From Nigrospora sphaerica (Eukaryota; Ascomycota; Sordariomycetes; Amphisphaeriales; Apiosporaceae), in contig JAGVVL010000001.1 in NCBI GenBank assembly GCA_018287875.1, positions 2,790,001 to 2,854,000 of the forward strand: a stretch of DNA of 64,000 nt, in the 5' to 3' direction. Below the pieces are notes generated by a model that saw nothing but the letters and a program-made list of their open reading frames with translations, was not told the DNA's origin and searched no databases. Positions 43,131 through 53,271 of the stretch are shown piece after piece; position 1 is the stretch's first letter; each line of letters begins with the position of its first letter. The translations under genes were made by a program, and so were the position numbers.

Positions 43131-45905
43131 TCACAAAGCCTTGACAGATTTAAAAAAAGGATTGGAGAGCAAGGTTTGGTCGGCCTGGACCAGCTCTCTC
43201 ATCTTCTGCACCATCTCTTCGCGGCTCATGTTGCCGCCCTTTACCTCGTCCTTCCAGCGGACCAAAACTTCCTTGAGCCGCGCGCTGCCCTCTTCAACAT
43301 CGTCTTTGCTGTACGCGGCGCCCGGGCCGTTCTGCTCGTGCTTGCCAGTGAAGTCCTCCAGCTCGTCGGCCTTGCGCTTCGCCATGCGGATGACCTTGTC
43401 AGGGAAGCGAACGAGTTCGGCCACGTGAATTCCGAAGGACTGATCGCAGATGCCCGGCTCAACTTTGTACAGCAGAGTAACTTCCCGTTTGTCGGCGGTG
43501 TTGGCGGTGCTGGCGCCGGAGATGTGCGCGGTAACGTGCAGGTTGCGGACCTGGGGGTACTGATCGGCGAGGGCCGTCAGTTCGTGAAAGTGGGTGGCAA
43601 ACATGGCAAAACAGCCAATCTCCTTCACAATGTGTTCGGAGATGGCCCAAGCCAGGCCAAAGCCGTCATAGGTCGATGTACCGCGGCCCAGCTCGTCAAT
43701 GATGATCAGGGATTCCTTGGTGGCAGATTTGAGTATGTTGGCTGTTTCCAGCATTTCGGCCATAAAAGTTGAGACTCCCTTAAGTTGCGAATCGCTCGCG
43801 CCGACACGGGCGAGGATGGAGTCAAAGATGGTCAGCTCAGCCTCGGTACAAGGCACGAAGCAGCCAATTTGAGCCATCAAAGCGATGACGCCAATCTGTC
43901 GGATGTATGTGGACTTGCCACCCATGTTGGGGCCCGTAATGACGAGGAAAGAAGACTTGTCGCGGGTGAGCTCGACATCGTTGGTAATGAACTGAACATC
44001 GTCCTGCATTTCCATGCAAGGGTGGCGGGCTTCGGTCAGGATCGTCTGGCCTTCACCCCGAGGATGAATCTTGGGGCGGACATATGACGTGGGTGCGTGC
44101 ACCGAGCAGTGCGCGAATGCTACAATCACATCAAGATGAGCGAGCACTCCGGCCAGCTGCTCGAGAACGGGGCAGTACGAGGCCGCCACGGTGATGACCT
44201 CGTTGACTAGACTGCTTTGGGTTCTGTTGTAGTTCTCCGATAGCTGGTCGAACTCGCGGCGAAGTGCTTGCAGCGTGTTGGTAGTGAAGTAGACGCCGTT
44301 CTTTTGCGTTGAGCATTCCTTGTACTTCGAATGGTTGCGAATGCAGCCGGCCTCGGTCCTGGTCAACCGCATGCACCACCCGTGAACCTTATGGTTCTCG
44401 AGGAATATCTTCTTGTTCTCCTCCTGGCCGAGGTCATCCGCGGCGTTGCGGAACTCGCGGTCCATATCCGATCTCATTTTGTCCAGCCGCTTGCGAATAA
44501 CACGCAGACTCTCGTCGAATTCGGGTTTGATAATGAACTCGTGGTTGTCGAGGGCATCGAGGTCGACGGTCGTCTCAACCATCTCGGCAAGCTTTCCAAG
44601 ACTGTCGGAAAACTGCCGAAGTTTCTGGGTGTACACCTCGTCTATCGGATCCTTGTACTTCTCGTCCATCACGGCCTCGAAGGAGCCCAGGAAGCCAGGG
44701 AGGCGGATCACAACCTGGTATGCTCGAACAACATCCTCCAGGTTGGCCTTGTTGCGCTGGAATCGCTTGGCCAGGCGATACAAGTCAGGGACCGATTTCA
44801 GATGCTCCTCTTGCATAGTCTGTCGAAGCTCAGTATCGTTCACAAACGCCTCGACGAGCTGCAGCCGCTTTTCGATCTCATCTCGGCTCATAAGTGGCTG
44901 CTTCAACCACTGCGACAGTAAGCGGCTTCCAGCCGACGTCCTGCAATGGTTGAGTAGCCCATACAGACTCATATTCTTGGAACCGTCACGGGCACCAGGC
45001 ATGAGGTTCAAAGCTTTCAGAGCAGCGGCGTCCAGCTTCATGAAATGGGTTAGGTCATGCTGATAGAGCTGGTACTGGCCGAAGTTGGAGGGGTCCTGAA
45101 GCACACTGAGGTACTTGATCAATGCCGCGGCAGAACCCATGGCCAACTTCAACTCGGTCTGCGGAAGCTGGGCTGCTGATTTCTCGTCTTTCAACAGGCG
45201 TGCGAGGTCTTGCTCGACGTCTTTGGTTCCGAAGTCCCCAGCCGGCCTCTCCGACATAGCCACGCCGCAGTTGGTGATAATCTGGCGCAGTTTGGCCAAG
45301 GCCGGGTCCTTGTCCTTCTCGGCCTTGTCGATTTGGAGAAGGCATTCTTTGACGCCAAGCTGGATCAGGAGAGCCTCGAAGTTCGAAAAGAGGTCATTGT
45401 CCAAGAATTCGCTGACTCCCAGCTCTCTGACACTGGCGTCGGCAAAGCACACACCGACACTTGGGGCTTCCGACGCCTTGGCCGATATTTTGACAGCCAG
45501 AATCATGGGTGCGGACTCGAAGCCACCCAGGTCCTCCTCGACATCCTGCAGGTTGCCTGGAGAGGCCTGCTTCACCACCTTCCAGTTCATCCTCCCGCTG
45601 GGGCTAGCAAAGACCTCAATGCGCTTGCCCAGCTTGAACAGGGCTTCTCGGAGGAACTGGCGGAAGACGGTGACGGTCATGGTGACGGAGGGGAGTCCGC
45701 TGGCATCGTTGCGACCGAGCTGGCGTACCACCGAGGTAGTCTTGTAGACGGTTCGCGCGATGAAGTTGGCATCTTCACCGTGAGCCGTGTAGAAATCGCC
45801 CCGGTCAAATACTCTAACCGTGTCGTCGCCGACTACCGGTAAGGACTTGAAGTAGCGTATGAAGCCGACCTCGTCGTCGAGACGAAGTTCGGGCCGGCTG
45901 GACAT
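43131..45905 (-). CDS. MSH2: DNA mismatch repair protein Msh2
   Basis: MutS homologue that pairs with Msh6 or Msh3 to recognise mismatches and small loops in nuclear DNA. A single uninterrupted exon of 924 codons, near the usual family length (about 930-960). The N-terminal mismatch-recognition-like domain begins with VGFIRYFKSLP. Connector, lever and clamp domains follow (NLMPGARDGSKNMSLYGLLNHCRT and later helices). The ATPase domain has Walker A GPNMGGKST around residue 657 and Walker B IIIDELGRGTST around residue 732, followed by the ATHFHEL motif. The C-terminal helix-turn-helix and dimerisation region ends at FFKSVKAL. Typical of Msh2, the N-terminal Phe-X-Glu mismatch wedge motif is absent. 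It is divergent from TRM10, with 432 bp between it and the upstream TRM10 ATG; that interval contains two ACGCGT boxes. Confidence 0.97.
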   Translation of the reverse strand: MSSRPELRLDDEVGFIRYFKSLPVVGDDTVRVFDRGDFYTAHGEDANFIARTVYKTTSVVRQLGRNDASGLPSVTMTVTVFRQFLREALFKLGKRIEVFASPSGRMNWKVVKQASPGNLQDVEEDLGGFESAPMILAVKISAKASEAPSVGVCFADASVRELGVSEFLDNDLFSNFEALLIQLGVKECLLQIDKAEKDKDPALAKLRQIITNCGVAMSERPAGDFGTKDVEQDLARLLKDEKSAAQLPQTELKLAMGSAAALIKYLSVLQDPSNFGQYQLYQHDLTHFMKLDAAALKALNLMPGARDGSKNMSLYGLLNHCRTSAGSRLLSQWLKQPLMSRDEIEKRLQLVEAFVNDTELRQTMQEEHLKSVPDLYRLAKRFQRNKANLEDVVRAYQVVIRLPGFLGSFEAVMDEKYKDPIDEVYTQKLRQFSDSLGKLAEMVETTVDLDALDNHEFIIKPEFDESLRVIRKRLDKMRSDMDREFRNAADDLGQEENKKIFLENHKVHGWCMRLTRTEAGCIRNHSKYKECSTQKNGVYFTTNTLQALRREFDQLSENYNRTQSSLVNEVITVAASYCPVLEQLAGVLAHLDVIVAFAHCSVHAPTSYVRPKIHPRGEGQTILTEARHPCMEMQDDVQFITNDVELTRDKSSFLVITGPNMGGKSTYIRQIGVIALMAQIGCFVPCTEAELTIFDSILARVGASDSQLKGVSTFMAEMLETANILKSATKESLIIIDELGRGTSTYDGFGLAWAISEHIVKEIGCFAMFATHFHELTALADQYPQVRNLHVTAHISGASTANTADKREVTLLYKVEPGICDQSFGIHVAELVRFPDKVIRMAKRKADELEDFTGKHEQNGPGAAYSKDDVEEGSARLKEVLVRWKDEVKGGNMSREEMVQKMRELVQADQTLLSNPFFKSVKAL

Positions 45906-46143
45906 GATGGCGGGTCGGCCGGCTGTAGATGGGATTCAGCGCCAAGGAAACAGAACGGCGTACTCAAGCCGTGATAGGAAGAAATGTTCAAATGCAGGCT
46001 GTGGTTTTGGGTCGTTGTCCACAGACACGCATGCGCACTGAAAAGTCGGCAGAAGAGTCGGCAGAAGAGTCGGCTACCTTTAGGTACTAGAGGGCGGGAG
46101 AGATGAGCGCATGCCTGCATACACGTGTCGAAAGCGCGTCGGA

Positions 46144-46149
46144 ACGCGT
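46144..46149. promoter_or_regulatory. Candidate MCB element (ACGCGT), site 1
   Basis: Exact MluI-box core about 240 bp upstream of the MSH2 start codon, within the palindrome GAACGCGTTC. In yeast such boxes bind MBF and drive G1/S expression of replication and repair genes, including mismatch repair genes. Confidence 0.5.
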
Positions 46150-46229
46150 TCAGCTGCCGCGGGCACTTTAACGACCACGGTGGAGTAAATTTTAAGCTTC
46201 TGCAAACCCGAGATCCATGGCGGGTGCGA

Positions 46230-46235
46230 ACGCGT
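46230..46235. promoter_or_regulatory. Candidate MCB element (ACGCGT), site 2
   Basis: A second exact ACGCGT, 86 bp from the first, in the sequence GAACGCGTGC. Two sites in one short promoter make a functional role more likely than either alone. Confidence 0.45.
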
Positions 46236-46337
46236 GCCCCACCTTCCAATGGAAGCTGTGCAGGCGCCGCGATAAAAAGTGCTCCAGGTCCAGACTAGAG
46301 GCAGAGCGACAGCTGGTAAGCAAGCTGGACTCGTTGC

Positions 46338-47735
46338 ATGGTCTCAGTTGCGAGGCTAGCGCCGTTGAGGAGGCTTATTCTCGTGAACCATTCGACATTT
46401 CGTACTGCCATCCTCCGCTCTTTATACCCAGGGCATCAAGCCGTCAGCAGACGACCATTTTCTGGTAGCTTGTCCTATCTGACGTCGAAGATGGACGCCA
46501 CAACACCCGACGCCGGTCTCGAAAAGACCATGACAGAGCCCTCGCCTCTACCTTCGAGCGAGCAGCAGCAGCGGCGGCGGCAGAACGAGCCCGTGGTTGC
46601 CAAGGACTCCCACCAAGCGGGTGAGGCAGTGAACGCTCCTCGCGGGGTCAAGCGAGCAGCTGACGATGGGGAGGAGGGTGCAGACGACGGGGAGGAGGCC
46701 ACCAACAATGAGACCGAGCCGAAGCTGTCAAAGAACCAATTGCGCAAGCTGAAGCGTCAAAAACAATGGGAAGAGGGCGCACAGGATCGCCGCGACAAGC
46801 GCAAGGAGAAGCGCAAAAACAAGCAAGAGCGCAACAAAGAAGCGCGCGAGGCCGAAATCGCTCGCGCGCAACAGGAGGGCCGCGAGCCTGTGTTCCGCAA
46901 AAAGGAGCGCACCCGAGATCCCAAGGCCCAAACAAAGGTCCCCGTGACCGTCATGATCGACTGCCAGTTCGAATCGTACATGCTAGAAAAGGAGCTGGTT
47001 TCGCTCGCTAGCCAGGTCACCAGGTGCTACTCCGACAACCGGACGGCCCAGTTTCCTGTCCATCTCTACGTCAACTCCTACGGAGGCGCCATGAAAGAGC
47101 GATACGAGTCTACCCTCGGGGACCAAGTTTCAAAATGGAAAGGCATTACCTTCACGGAAGAGGACTTCGTCGCCGCTGCAGCTCGGGCAAAGGAGGCGAT
47201 GGGCAGTCCAGAGGGGGGCACGGTCGTCGACACCCTGAAGCCCGCCGAGGGCCAGGACTCGCTGGCAGTCGAAACATTGGATCCCACTATGAAGGCTAAG
47301 AGAAGAAAAGGCGCGCCCGAGCCTGAGCTTGAACCCGAAGATGTCGACAAGTCCATCGTCTACCTGACCGCCGACTCGCCCTATGTCCTTGAGCGCCTGG
47401 AACCGAATACCTGCTATGTTATCGGCGGCATCATCGACCGCAACAGACACAAGGGCCTGTGCTACAAGGTGGCACGTGAGCGTAAGGTCAGGACCGCAAA
47501 GTTGCCCATCGGCGAGTACATGGTCCTCCAGGACCGACATGTTCTGGCAACCAACCACGTCATGGAGATTATGCTGCGCTATCTTGAACTGGGCGACTGG
47601 GGCACAGCTTTCATGAAAGTTATACCGACTCGCAAGGGCGGCCATTTGAAGGATGACGAAGCCGCGTCGTCTGAGATTGGACACGTCGAAGAAACAAACG
47701 AACAAGGGGACGTAGTCGAGGAATCGCAATCATAG
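46338..47735 (+). CDS. TRM10: tRNA (guanine-9-N1) methyltransferase Trm10
   Basis: SPOUT-class S-adenosylmethionine-dependent enzyme that methylates N1 of guanosine 9 in tRNAs. A single exon. Two in-frame starts exist: 46338 (465 residues) and 46491 (414 residues). The second has the better context (A at -3, G at +4) and begins the usual Trm10 sequence. The first adds 51 residues rich in Arg without acidic residues, resembling a mitochondrial presequence. After the second start comes a disordered acidic stretch, a Lys/Arg-rich helix (LSKNQLRKLKRQKQWEEG onward), then the methyltransferase domain. That domain begins at TVMIDCQFESYM and YSDNRTAQFP and contains the cofactor-knot motif VIGGIIDRNRHKG, in which the Asp matches the catalytic Asp of the family, and LPIGEYM. 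An insertion with a basic KAKRRKG patch divides the domain, as in other filamentous fungi. Confidence 0.94.
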   Translation: MVSVARLAPLRRLILVNHSTFRTAILRSLYPGHQAVSRRPFSGSLSYLTSKMDATTPDAGLEKTMTEPSPLPSSEQQQRRRQNEPVVAKDSHQAGEAVNAPRGVKRAADDGEEGADDGEEATNNETEPKLSKNQLRKLKRQKQWEEGAQDRRDKRKEKRKNKQERNKEAREAEIARAQQEGREPVFRKKERTRDPKAQTKVPVTVMIDCQFESYMLEKELVSLASQVTRCYSDNRTAQFPVHLYVNSYGGAMKERYESTLGDQVSKWKGITFTEEDFVAAAARAKEAMGSPEGGTVVDTLKPAEGQDSLAVETLDPTMKAKRRKGAPEPELEPEDVDKSIVYLTADSPYVLERLEPNTCYVIGGIIDRNRHKGLCYKVARERKVRTAKLPIGEYMVLQDRHVLATNHVMEIMLRYLELGDWGTAFMKVIPTRKGGHLKDDEAASSEIGHVEETNEQGDVVEESQS

Positions 47736-49806
47736 TGAATACGCGCAACGTGGTAATTAACGGCCGGGAAACTTGAACCTCGTCGATCTACAGCCTGTCT
47801 GCCGACGGAATGTCTGGGTCGCATAGGAACCAGAAGAGCAGTGGCATTGCTTCAGTACAGATCGAATGCCGAACAGCGCCTGCCCGCGAGCTCTATGAGG
47901 AACACCTAAACACCAATCCTAGTTACGATAATGTATACCGTATCGTGTCGATGATCGGATTTAGATACGGCATCAAGGCGAAATGGGAGAAGACTACTCG
48001 GAGCTTGTGCCAACTGAGGCTGTACAGGCCTGGTTCGATATGCTGGTGCGTACGTAATTTTGTATGCAGAAAAGCAGTACCCGTGATGCCCCGCATACCG
48101 CTGTCCGTACGCTTCGTCGATTGCGCTGAACGTTTTCCTTTTCGACGCCATCGTGTGCCACTCTTTATGTCTGCGAGGAACTCTTCTTCTCGTTGGAACG
48201 GTTGGAATATAGTATCGGCTAATCGATACTTAACTAGTACTATTCTAGGTATTTAACTGTCAGCCCGGGCCTCACTTTCTGCTTGTCGAGGTATTTATCT
48301 GGATGAGCTCGGCAGCGTTTCCATTACTTGCCGAAGACCAGACTCGTTTGCTCTGTCTCTGATTTATTCGAATGGGCGGCTCCAGACAGCCTGTCGCGGG
48401 TGCCTTTCCGGTATGTCCGGCCTTACGGCGTGGTTCACGCACCATTTAGCGCACGTCGTGCCCATCTGTATAAACTTACGGCTATATCCATACCAGCGGA
48501 GTCGCCCCCGACGTCGAAGGCCTCAAAACGCACCCACGACTCCACAGTCGCTCTGCCAGGCGATGGGCACGGTGCGGAAATGCCAGCGAAGGAGCAAAGT
48601 GGATTTGTAAGGCTCAGAGATCAGCCCTCCCTTATTCTTCGTGGCGGATGGTTGTCTCGCCGTCTCCTACAGGCATCCGGTAGGGATCCCTGTCGCGCGC
48701 CGGCCTGGGACGTCGCGGGAGGCGGGTAAGTGTACCTACCCTGCCTGCCACTGCCTCCCAGATACAGTACTTACATAAGATTTGTTTTTACTCCCGGGTC
48801 ACCAAGGCTGACAACCTGGGTGAGAGGCCCAACGCATTTGTAGATGGGAGGAAACAATTGTATGGACCGGATAAGTAGGTCCCTGGATGCATTTTATGCG
48901 CGCAGTTGCGGGTGGGGTGCGTGCTTGTGGGATGACGAGGTATGAATCATAATTAGCCCGGTAACTGACTAGAGTTAGAAATGGAAGTACTTGGATGCTT
49001 CTATGAGGCAAGTGTTGTATTGACGAACCGTTGCAATACAAACCATTCCGCATATTCCAGAATCAATGCCGGTCATTCGCAACGTATTAGAAGGCAAAAA
49101 GATGTTCATCTAGTTACAAACGTTGGAATACTTCCTGCATTTTGGCTTTATGTTAGTTTGTTTGTTGGAGGTGGGTAAGAGCCCGTAAGTAGTGGATACG
49201 TTGCCGATAATGGAATCCCATACCGAACGGACCCGTCGCTTCGGCACCTGCCCTACTGAGGTAGTTGTACTTTCCTCATTACTTAATCTGCGTTCTACTT
49301 TACCCAAGGTATGACAGGTACCTACAGGCTTGGTCCTGGTCCCAAATGCGACCTGTGCATCAATTGGATCGTGCAATTTTTGGACCAAGCTGGGGACTTG
49401 GTATTGGTTGGAACCGTCTGGGCGCCGCTGATGACTCAACGGCTAGAGCTTTCCCGTGAGACAACCCACACACACAGCCTTGCGCTTCGCAGTACTTGAC
49501 GCTGCCACGGGAATCGCCACAACGCCTGTTACGACAATAAATTCGTGCCACAGCCCGGTCCCTGGTGGCGAACCCTCTTCGCTATCGTGGTTGCATCTTC
49601 ACTCCCTCCTTCTCAGGTTGTTTCGCCGTTTGGCTGATCCTGCACGCGCCCGCCGTCTCTCTTTTCTTGCACCGCTTCACTCTTTTCTTTCCCGTTCAAA
49701 GACGCTATATATCTAGACAGCGCACGCCTCCTTCCCGAGGAGAGCGACACAGGTCTCTACCATTCCGGACATCGGCCTTCCAGCTCTTTTCACAGATTAC
49801 AACATC
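47736..49806. other. Intergenic region between TRM10 and FAP1
   Basis: About 2.1 kb with no recognised gene. It carries the TRM10 3' flank and the FAP1 promoter. The last 150 bp before FAP1 have a CT-rich stretch (about 49650-49700) and a TATATAT element. A palindromic AGGTACCT occurs at 49316. Confidence 0.5.
49706..49712 (+). promoter_or_regulatory. Possible TATA box of FAP1
   Basis: TATATAT about 95 bp upstream of the FAP1 ATG, directly after a CT-rich tract. The arrangement is normal for a fungal core promoter; the assignment is inferred. Confidence 0.4.
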
Positions 49807-52800
49807 ATGGATGCTCAGGTGAGCACCGCCGGCCCTCCCCCAAGTGCCGGCGAGCCGAGTTCTCGGTCCCAGAGAGGTCGCGGCGGCAGAGGCCGTGGTG
49901 GCCAGCGGAGGGGTGGGAACCAAGCCCGCGATAGACAACGTGGACAGCCTTCTGCCGGCCAGAACGGCGGCGAGTCTGTGGCCTCGGACCGAGGACCCGA
50001 ATCTTCTGTTCCGAATGGTCGCGGCGGACGTGGTCGAAGGGGCGCCAGGAATCCAAGGCGGGGAGGTGCCGATCCAGGTACCCAGCGGACCAACCCCGGC
50101 ACCGGGAGAACGTTTGGTGGCCACCTTACCACCGACGCGCAATCGCAAGCACATGCCGCGGAATCAACAGCTGGCGCCGACGCCGCTACTGCTGCTGCCG
50201 CCCTGAGTGCTGCCGCCCCCGAGTTTGTGCCCGGTCGTGCCGTGGCTGGCAAGAAAGGAAAGCAACCAGCACCGGCCCCCAAGGCGGTCGTGACCAGGAC
50301 GGAATCGAAATCCACGGCGTCCGACTTGGCAACCCGAATCCACGAAGACATCAGCAATGGCCAGTATGAGTGCGTCATCTGCACTAACGAAGTACTCCGC
50401 AACTCTCGTGTTTGGTCCTGCTCCATATGCTGGACCGTGGCACACATGTCATGCGTGAGGAAGTGGTACTCGAACCAAATGAAGAAGTCTGACCAACCAG
50501 AAGGACTGGCCCCCAAAGGCTGGCGCTGCCCGGGATGTAACTCGGCCATGACCGAGGAGCCCACCTCTTACCACTGTTGGTGCGGCAAAGAGCCGAATCC
50601 GCAGTCGATTCCAGGCTTGCCGCCTCACTCCTGCAATCAGACGTGTGCGAAGCCGAGGCCGACCTGCCCGCACCCTTGTGGCCTGGTCTGTCACGCCGGC
50701 CCCTGTCCGCCCTGCCAGCTGATGGGTCCGTCGATTTCTTGCTACTGTGGGAAGAACGTTTCGACAAAGCGATGTGCGGAAACCGACTACGCCCACGGCT
50801 ACAGTTGCGGCGAGATTTGCGGCGATTTGCTCCCTTGCGGAGAACATGAATGCCAGCAGCCCTGTCATCCGTAAGTAGAGCCTCCAAACCTGAACGCATC
50901 TTTCAATACTGATGTCACAACAGAGGACTGTGTGGAGGTTGCAGAATTCCTATACCCTCTTTATGTTACTGCGGCAAGGAGCGAAGAGACGTGCCTTGTG
51001 AACAAAAGGGGGACCCCATGGCTTCTTTCAATTATGGTCAAGTCCCGGAGCTACCCGACGAGGACCCGATGTCTGAATTCGATGGCACCTTTGGCTGTGA
51101 CCGGACTTGTGACAGGCCGTTCGACTGTGGCATTCACACATGTCAGCGACGCTGCCATCCCCAGGATGAAGCCGGTGCTCATTGCCCGTGGTCGCCCGAT
51201 GTAGTGACACATTGTCCTTGTGGGAAATCTCAGTTGTCCGAAATCCTGGACCAGCCCAGGGCCAATTGTACGGAGCCCATTCCAACATGCGCCAAAACAT
51301 GCGACAAGCTACTGAATTGCGGCCATCGCTGCCTTGCCGGGTGCCATGATTCGGCTTGCCCGCCGTGTCTGCAGAAGATGGACATTACCTGCCGATGCGG
51401 CCGGCTAACGACGTCCACGATATGCCATCAAGGCAGCGTCTCCGCCCCTGAATGCATGCGGGTATGCCGTGCTCAGCTGAACTGCGGCCGACACTCCCAC
51501 GACCTTCACTGCTGCCCCGGCGAAAAGAAAGCGATCGAGCGCACTGCTGCCCGACGCAAGAGAAAGAACCTGGGGACCACCACCGATGAAGTCGAGGCTG
51601 AACATGTAGGTTGCCACAGAGCCATCCGCCTACTCCCCTTTCTCTGCCACGTGCCACTCTCTAACCTGCTGTCTTTGTTAGATATGCCTCCGTATTTGCG
51701 GCCGCAATCTCAAGTGCGGAAAGCACACTTGTACGCAGATCTGCCACTCTGGTGCATGCGCAACCTGTCCCGAGGCTATTTTTGAAGAGATAAGCTGCCA
51801 CTGCGGTCGTACGGAGCTCTCGCCTCCCCAGCCGTGCGGAACCCAGCCACCCGAGTGTCGCTTTGAGTGCACCCGACCAAGTCCTGCTTGTGGCCACCCC
51901 CGTGTCCAGCATAATTGCCACACCGACGACAAGCCCTGCCCACCATGCCCGTTCCTGGTGGAGAAGAAGTGTATTTGCGGCAAGCAGACACTGAAAAACC
52001 AGCCCTGTTGGTTTGAAGAGGCCCGCTGTGGATTGCCGTGTGGAAAGACGCTGAAATGCGGCACCCATAAATGCACCAAGTCGTGCCATCGGTCAGGTGA
52101 CTGCGAAGACAGCGGCATCCGCGGCTCCCATTGCTCACAGCCGTGCCTGAAGACCAAGAGATACTGCGAACACGTCGACACGGACCAATGTCATGCCCCT
52201 TCTGCATGCAAAGAGGACAAGCCCTGCTCGGCCAAAACTTTTGTCACGTGCGAGTGCCAGCACAGGAAGCAGGAAGTGCGATGTTTGGCGTCTGTCACGA
52301 ATCCGAATCCGGAACGGCCACCGCTCAAGTGCGACGACGAATGTCTGCGGTTGCAACGCAATGCGAGACTGGCTGCCGCTCTCAACATTGACCCCGCAAC
52401 CCACGCGGATAACCACGTCCCTTACTCGGACAAGACGCTCCAACTATTCAAGGCCAATGTAAAGTGGTCCCAGACACAGGAGCGTGAGTTCCGCGTGTTC
52501 GCTAGCGAGCCGGAGGAGAAGCGGTTGAGATTTAAACCCATGAAGCCCCAGCAACGGGCCTTTCTGCACGCTTTGGCGGAAGACTACGGGCTGGACAGCG
52601 AATCGCAAGATCCGGAGCCCCATCGGCACGTCTCCATTTTCAAAACGCCCCGGTTTGTATCGGCGCCGTCCAAGACGCTGGCTCAGTGCGTGACAACACG
52701 GCCGGCGGACGGCGTTGCGGCAGAGGCAGCCATTGCACCTCCCGCACTGCCGACGGAGCCATACAATGCCTTGATCCTAACATCGCCGCGGTTCGGATTG

Positions 52801-53271
52801 ACGGTGGAGGAACTAGAGGGTGTGTTGAAGAAGGACCTAGCGTCCCAGCCGACGGTGTCGTTCACCATCAGTTTCCTACCTGCCGACGAGGTCGTGTTGA
52901 AGGGGTCTGGCTCCTGGGCAGCACAGGCCCTGGAAACGGCAGTCGTGGCACTGAAGCCGGCCGTCTCGCAGACGGTCATACGTCAAGGCCTTGCGAAGGC
53001 CGTGTTTCTCTGCAACGTTGACGCTTCTCTCAATGTTCTGCGGAGAGAGGTTGACCCCACCAAGAATGCCAATGGCTGGAGTTCAGTTGTCAGTCGTTCC
53101 ACAGCCCGCCAGGCGAACAAACTCGGCTCGTCTGCTGGCTCCAACGCCTCCGACCTCTCGGCAGGCCCCCGCAAATTTATGGCCTTGAAGAAGGAACCGA
53201 AGAAGAAGGTGGAAGCCGAACTGGTGGACGAAGATTGGGAGACAGCCGCCGAGAAGATTATCGACGAGTGA
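49807..53271 (+). CDS. FAP1: NFX1-type zinc-finger protein (FAP1 homologue) with RING and R3H domains
   Basis: Homologue of human NFX1 and yeast Fap1, a nuclear/cytoplasmic regulator; in yeast it binds the FKBP12 prolyl isomerase and the animal protein acts as a transcriptional repressor and ubiquitin ligase. Three exons, 49807-50870, 50924-51605 and 51682-53271 (introns 53 and 76 nt), give 1111 residues. The N-terminus is Arg/Gly-rich (RGRGGRGRGG), suggesting RNA binding. A RING-like cluster starts near residue 188 (CVICTNEV, CSICW, CPGCNS). A long array of NFX1-type Cys/His repeats follows to about residue 790 (CGHRCLAGCHDSACPPC, CGKHTCTQICHSGACATC and others). An R3H domain lies around residues 840-905, and an RRM-like segment may follow before the Lys-rich C-terminus. 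The exon 2-3 boundary falls inside the zinc array, and the Cys spacing resumes correctly after splicing. Confidence 0.94.

Larger units (their letters stand above)
45906..46337. promoter_or_regulatory. Shared divergent promoter of MSH2 and TRM10
   Basis: This 432-bp interval separates the MSH2 start (-) from the upstream TRM10 start (+), so it must carry both core promoters. It contains two ACGCGT hexamers (46144-46149 and 46230-46235), the core of the MluI cell-cycle box. The first sits in a perfect 10-bp palindrome, GAACGCGTTC at 46142-46151. Confidence 0.6.
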
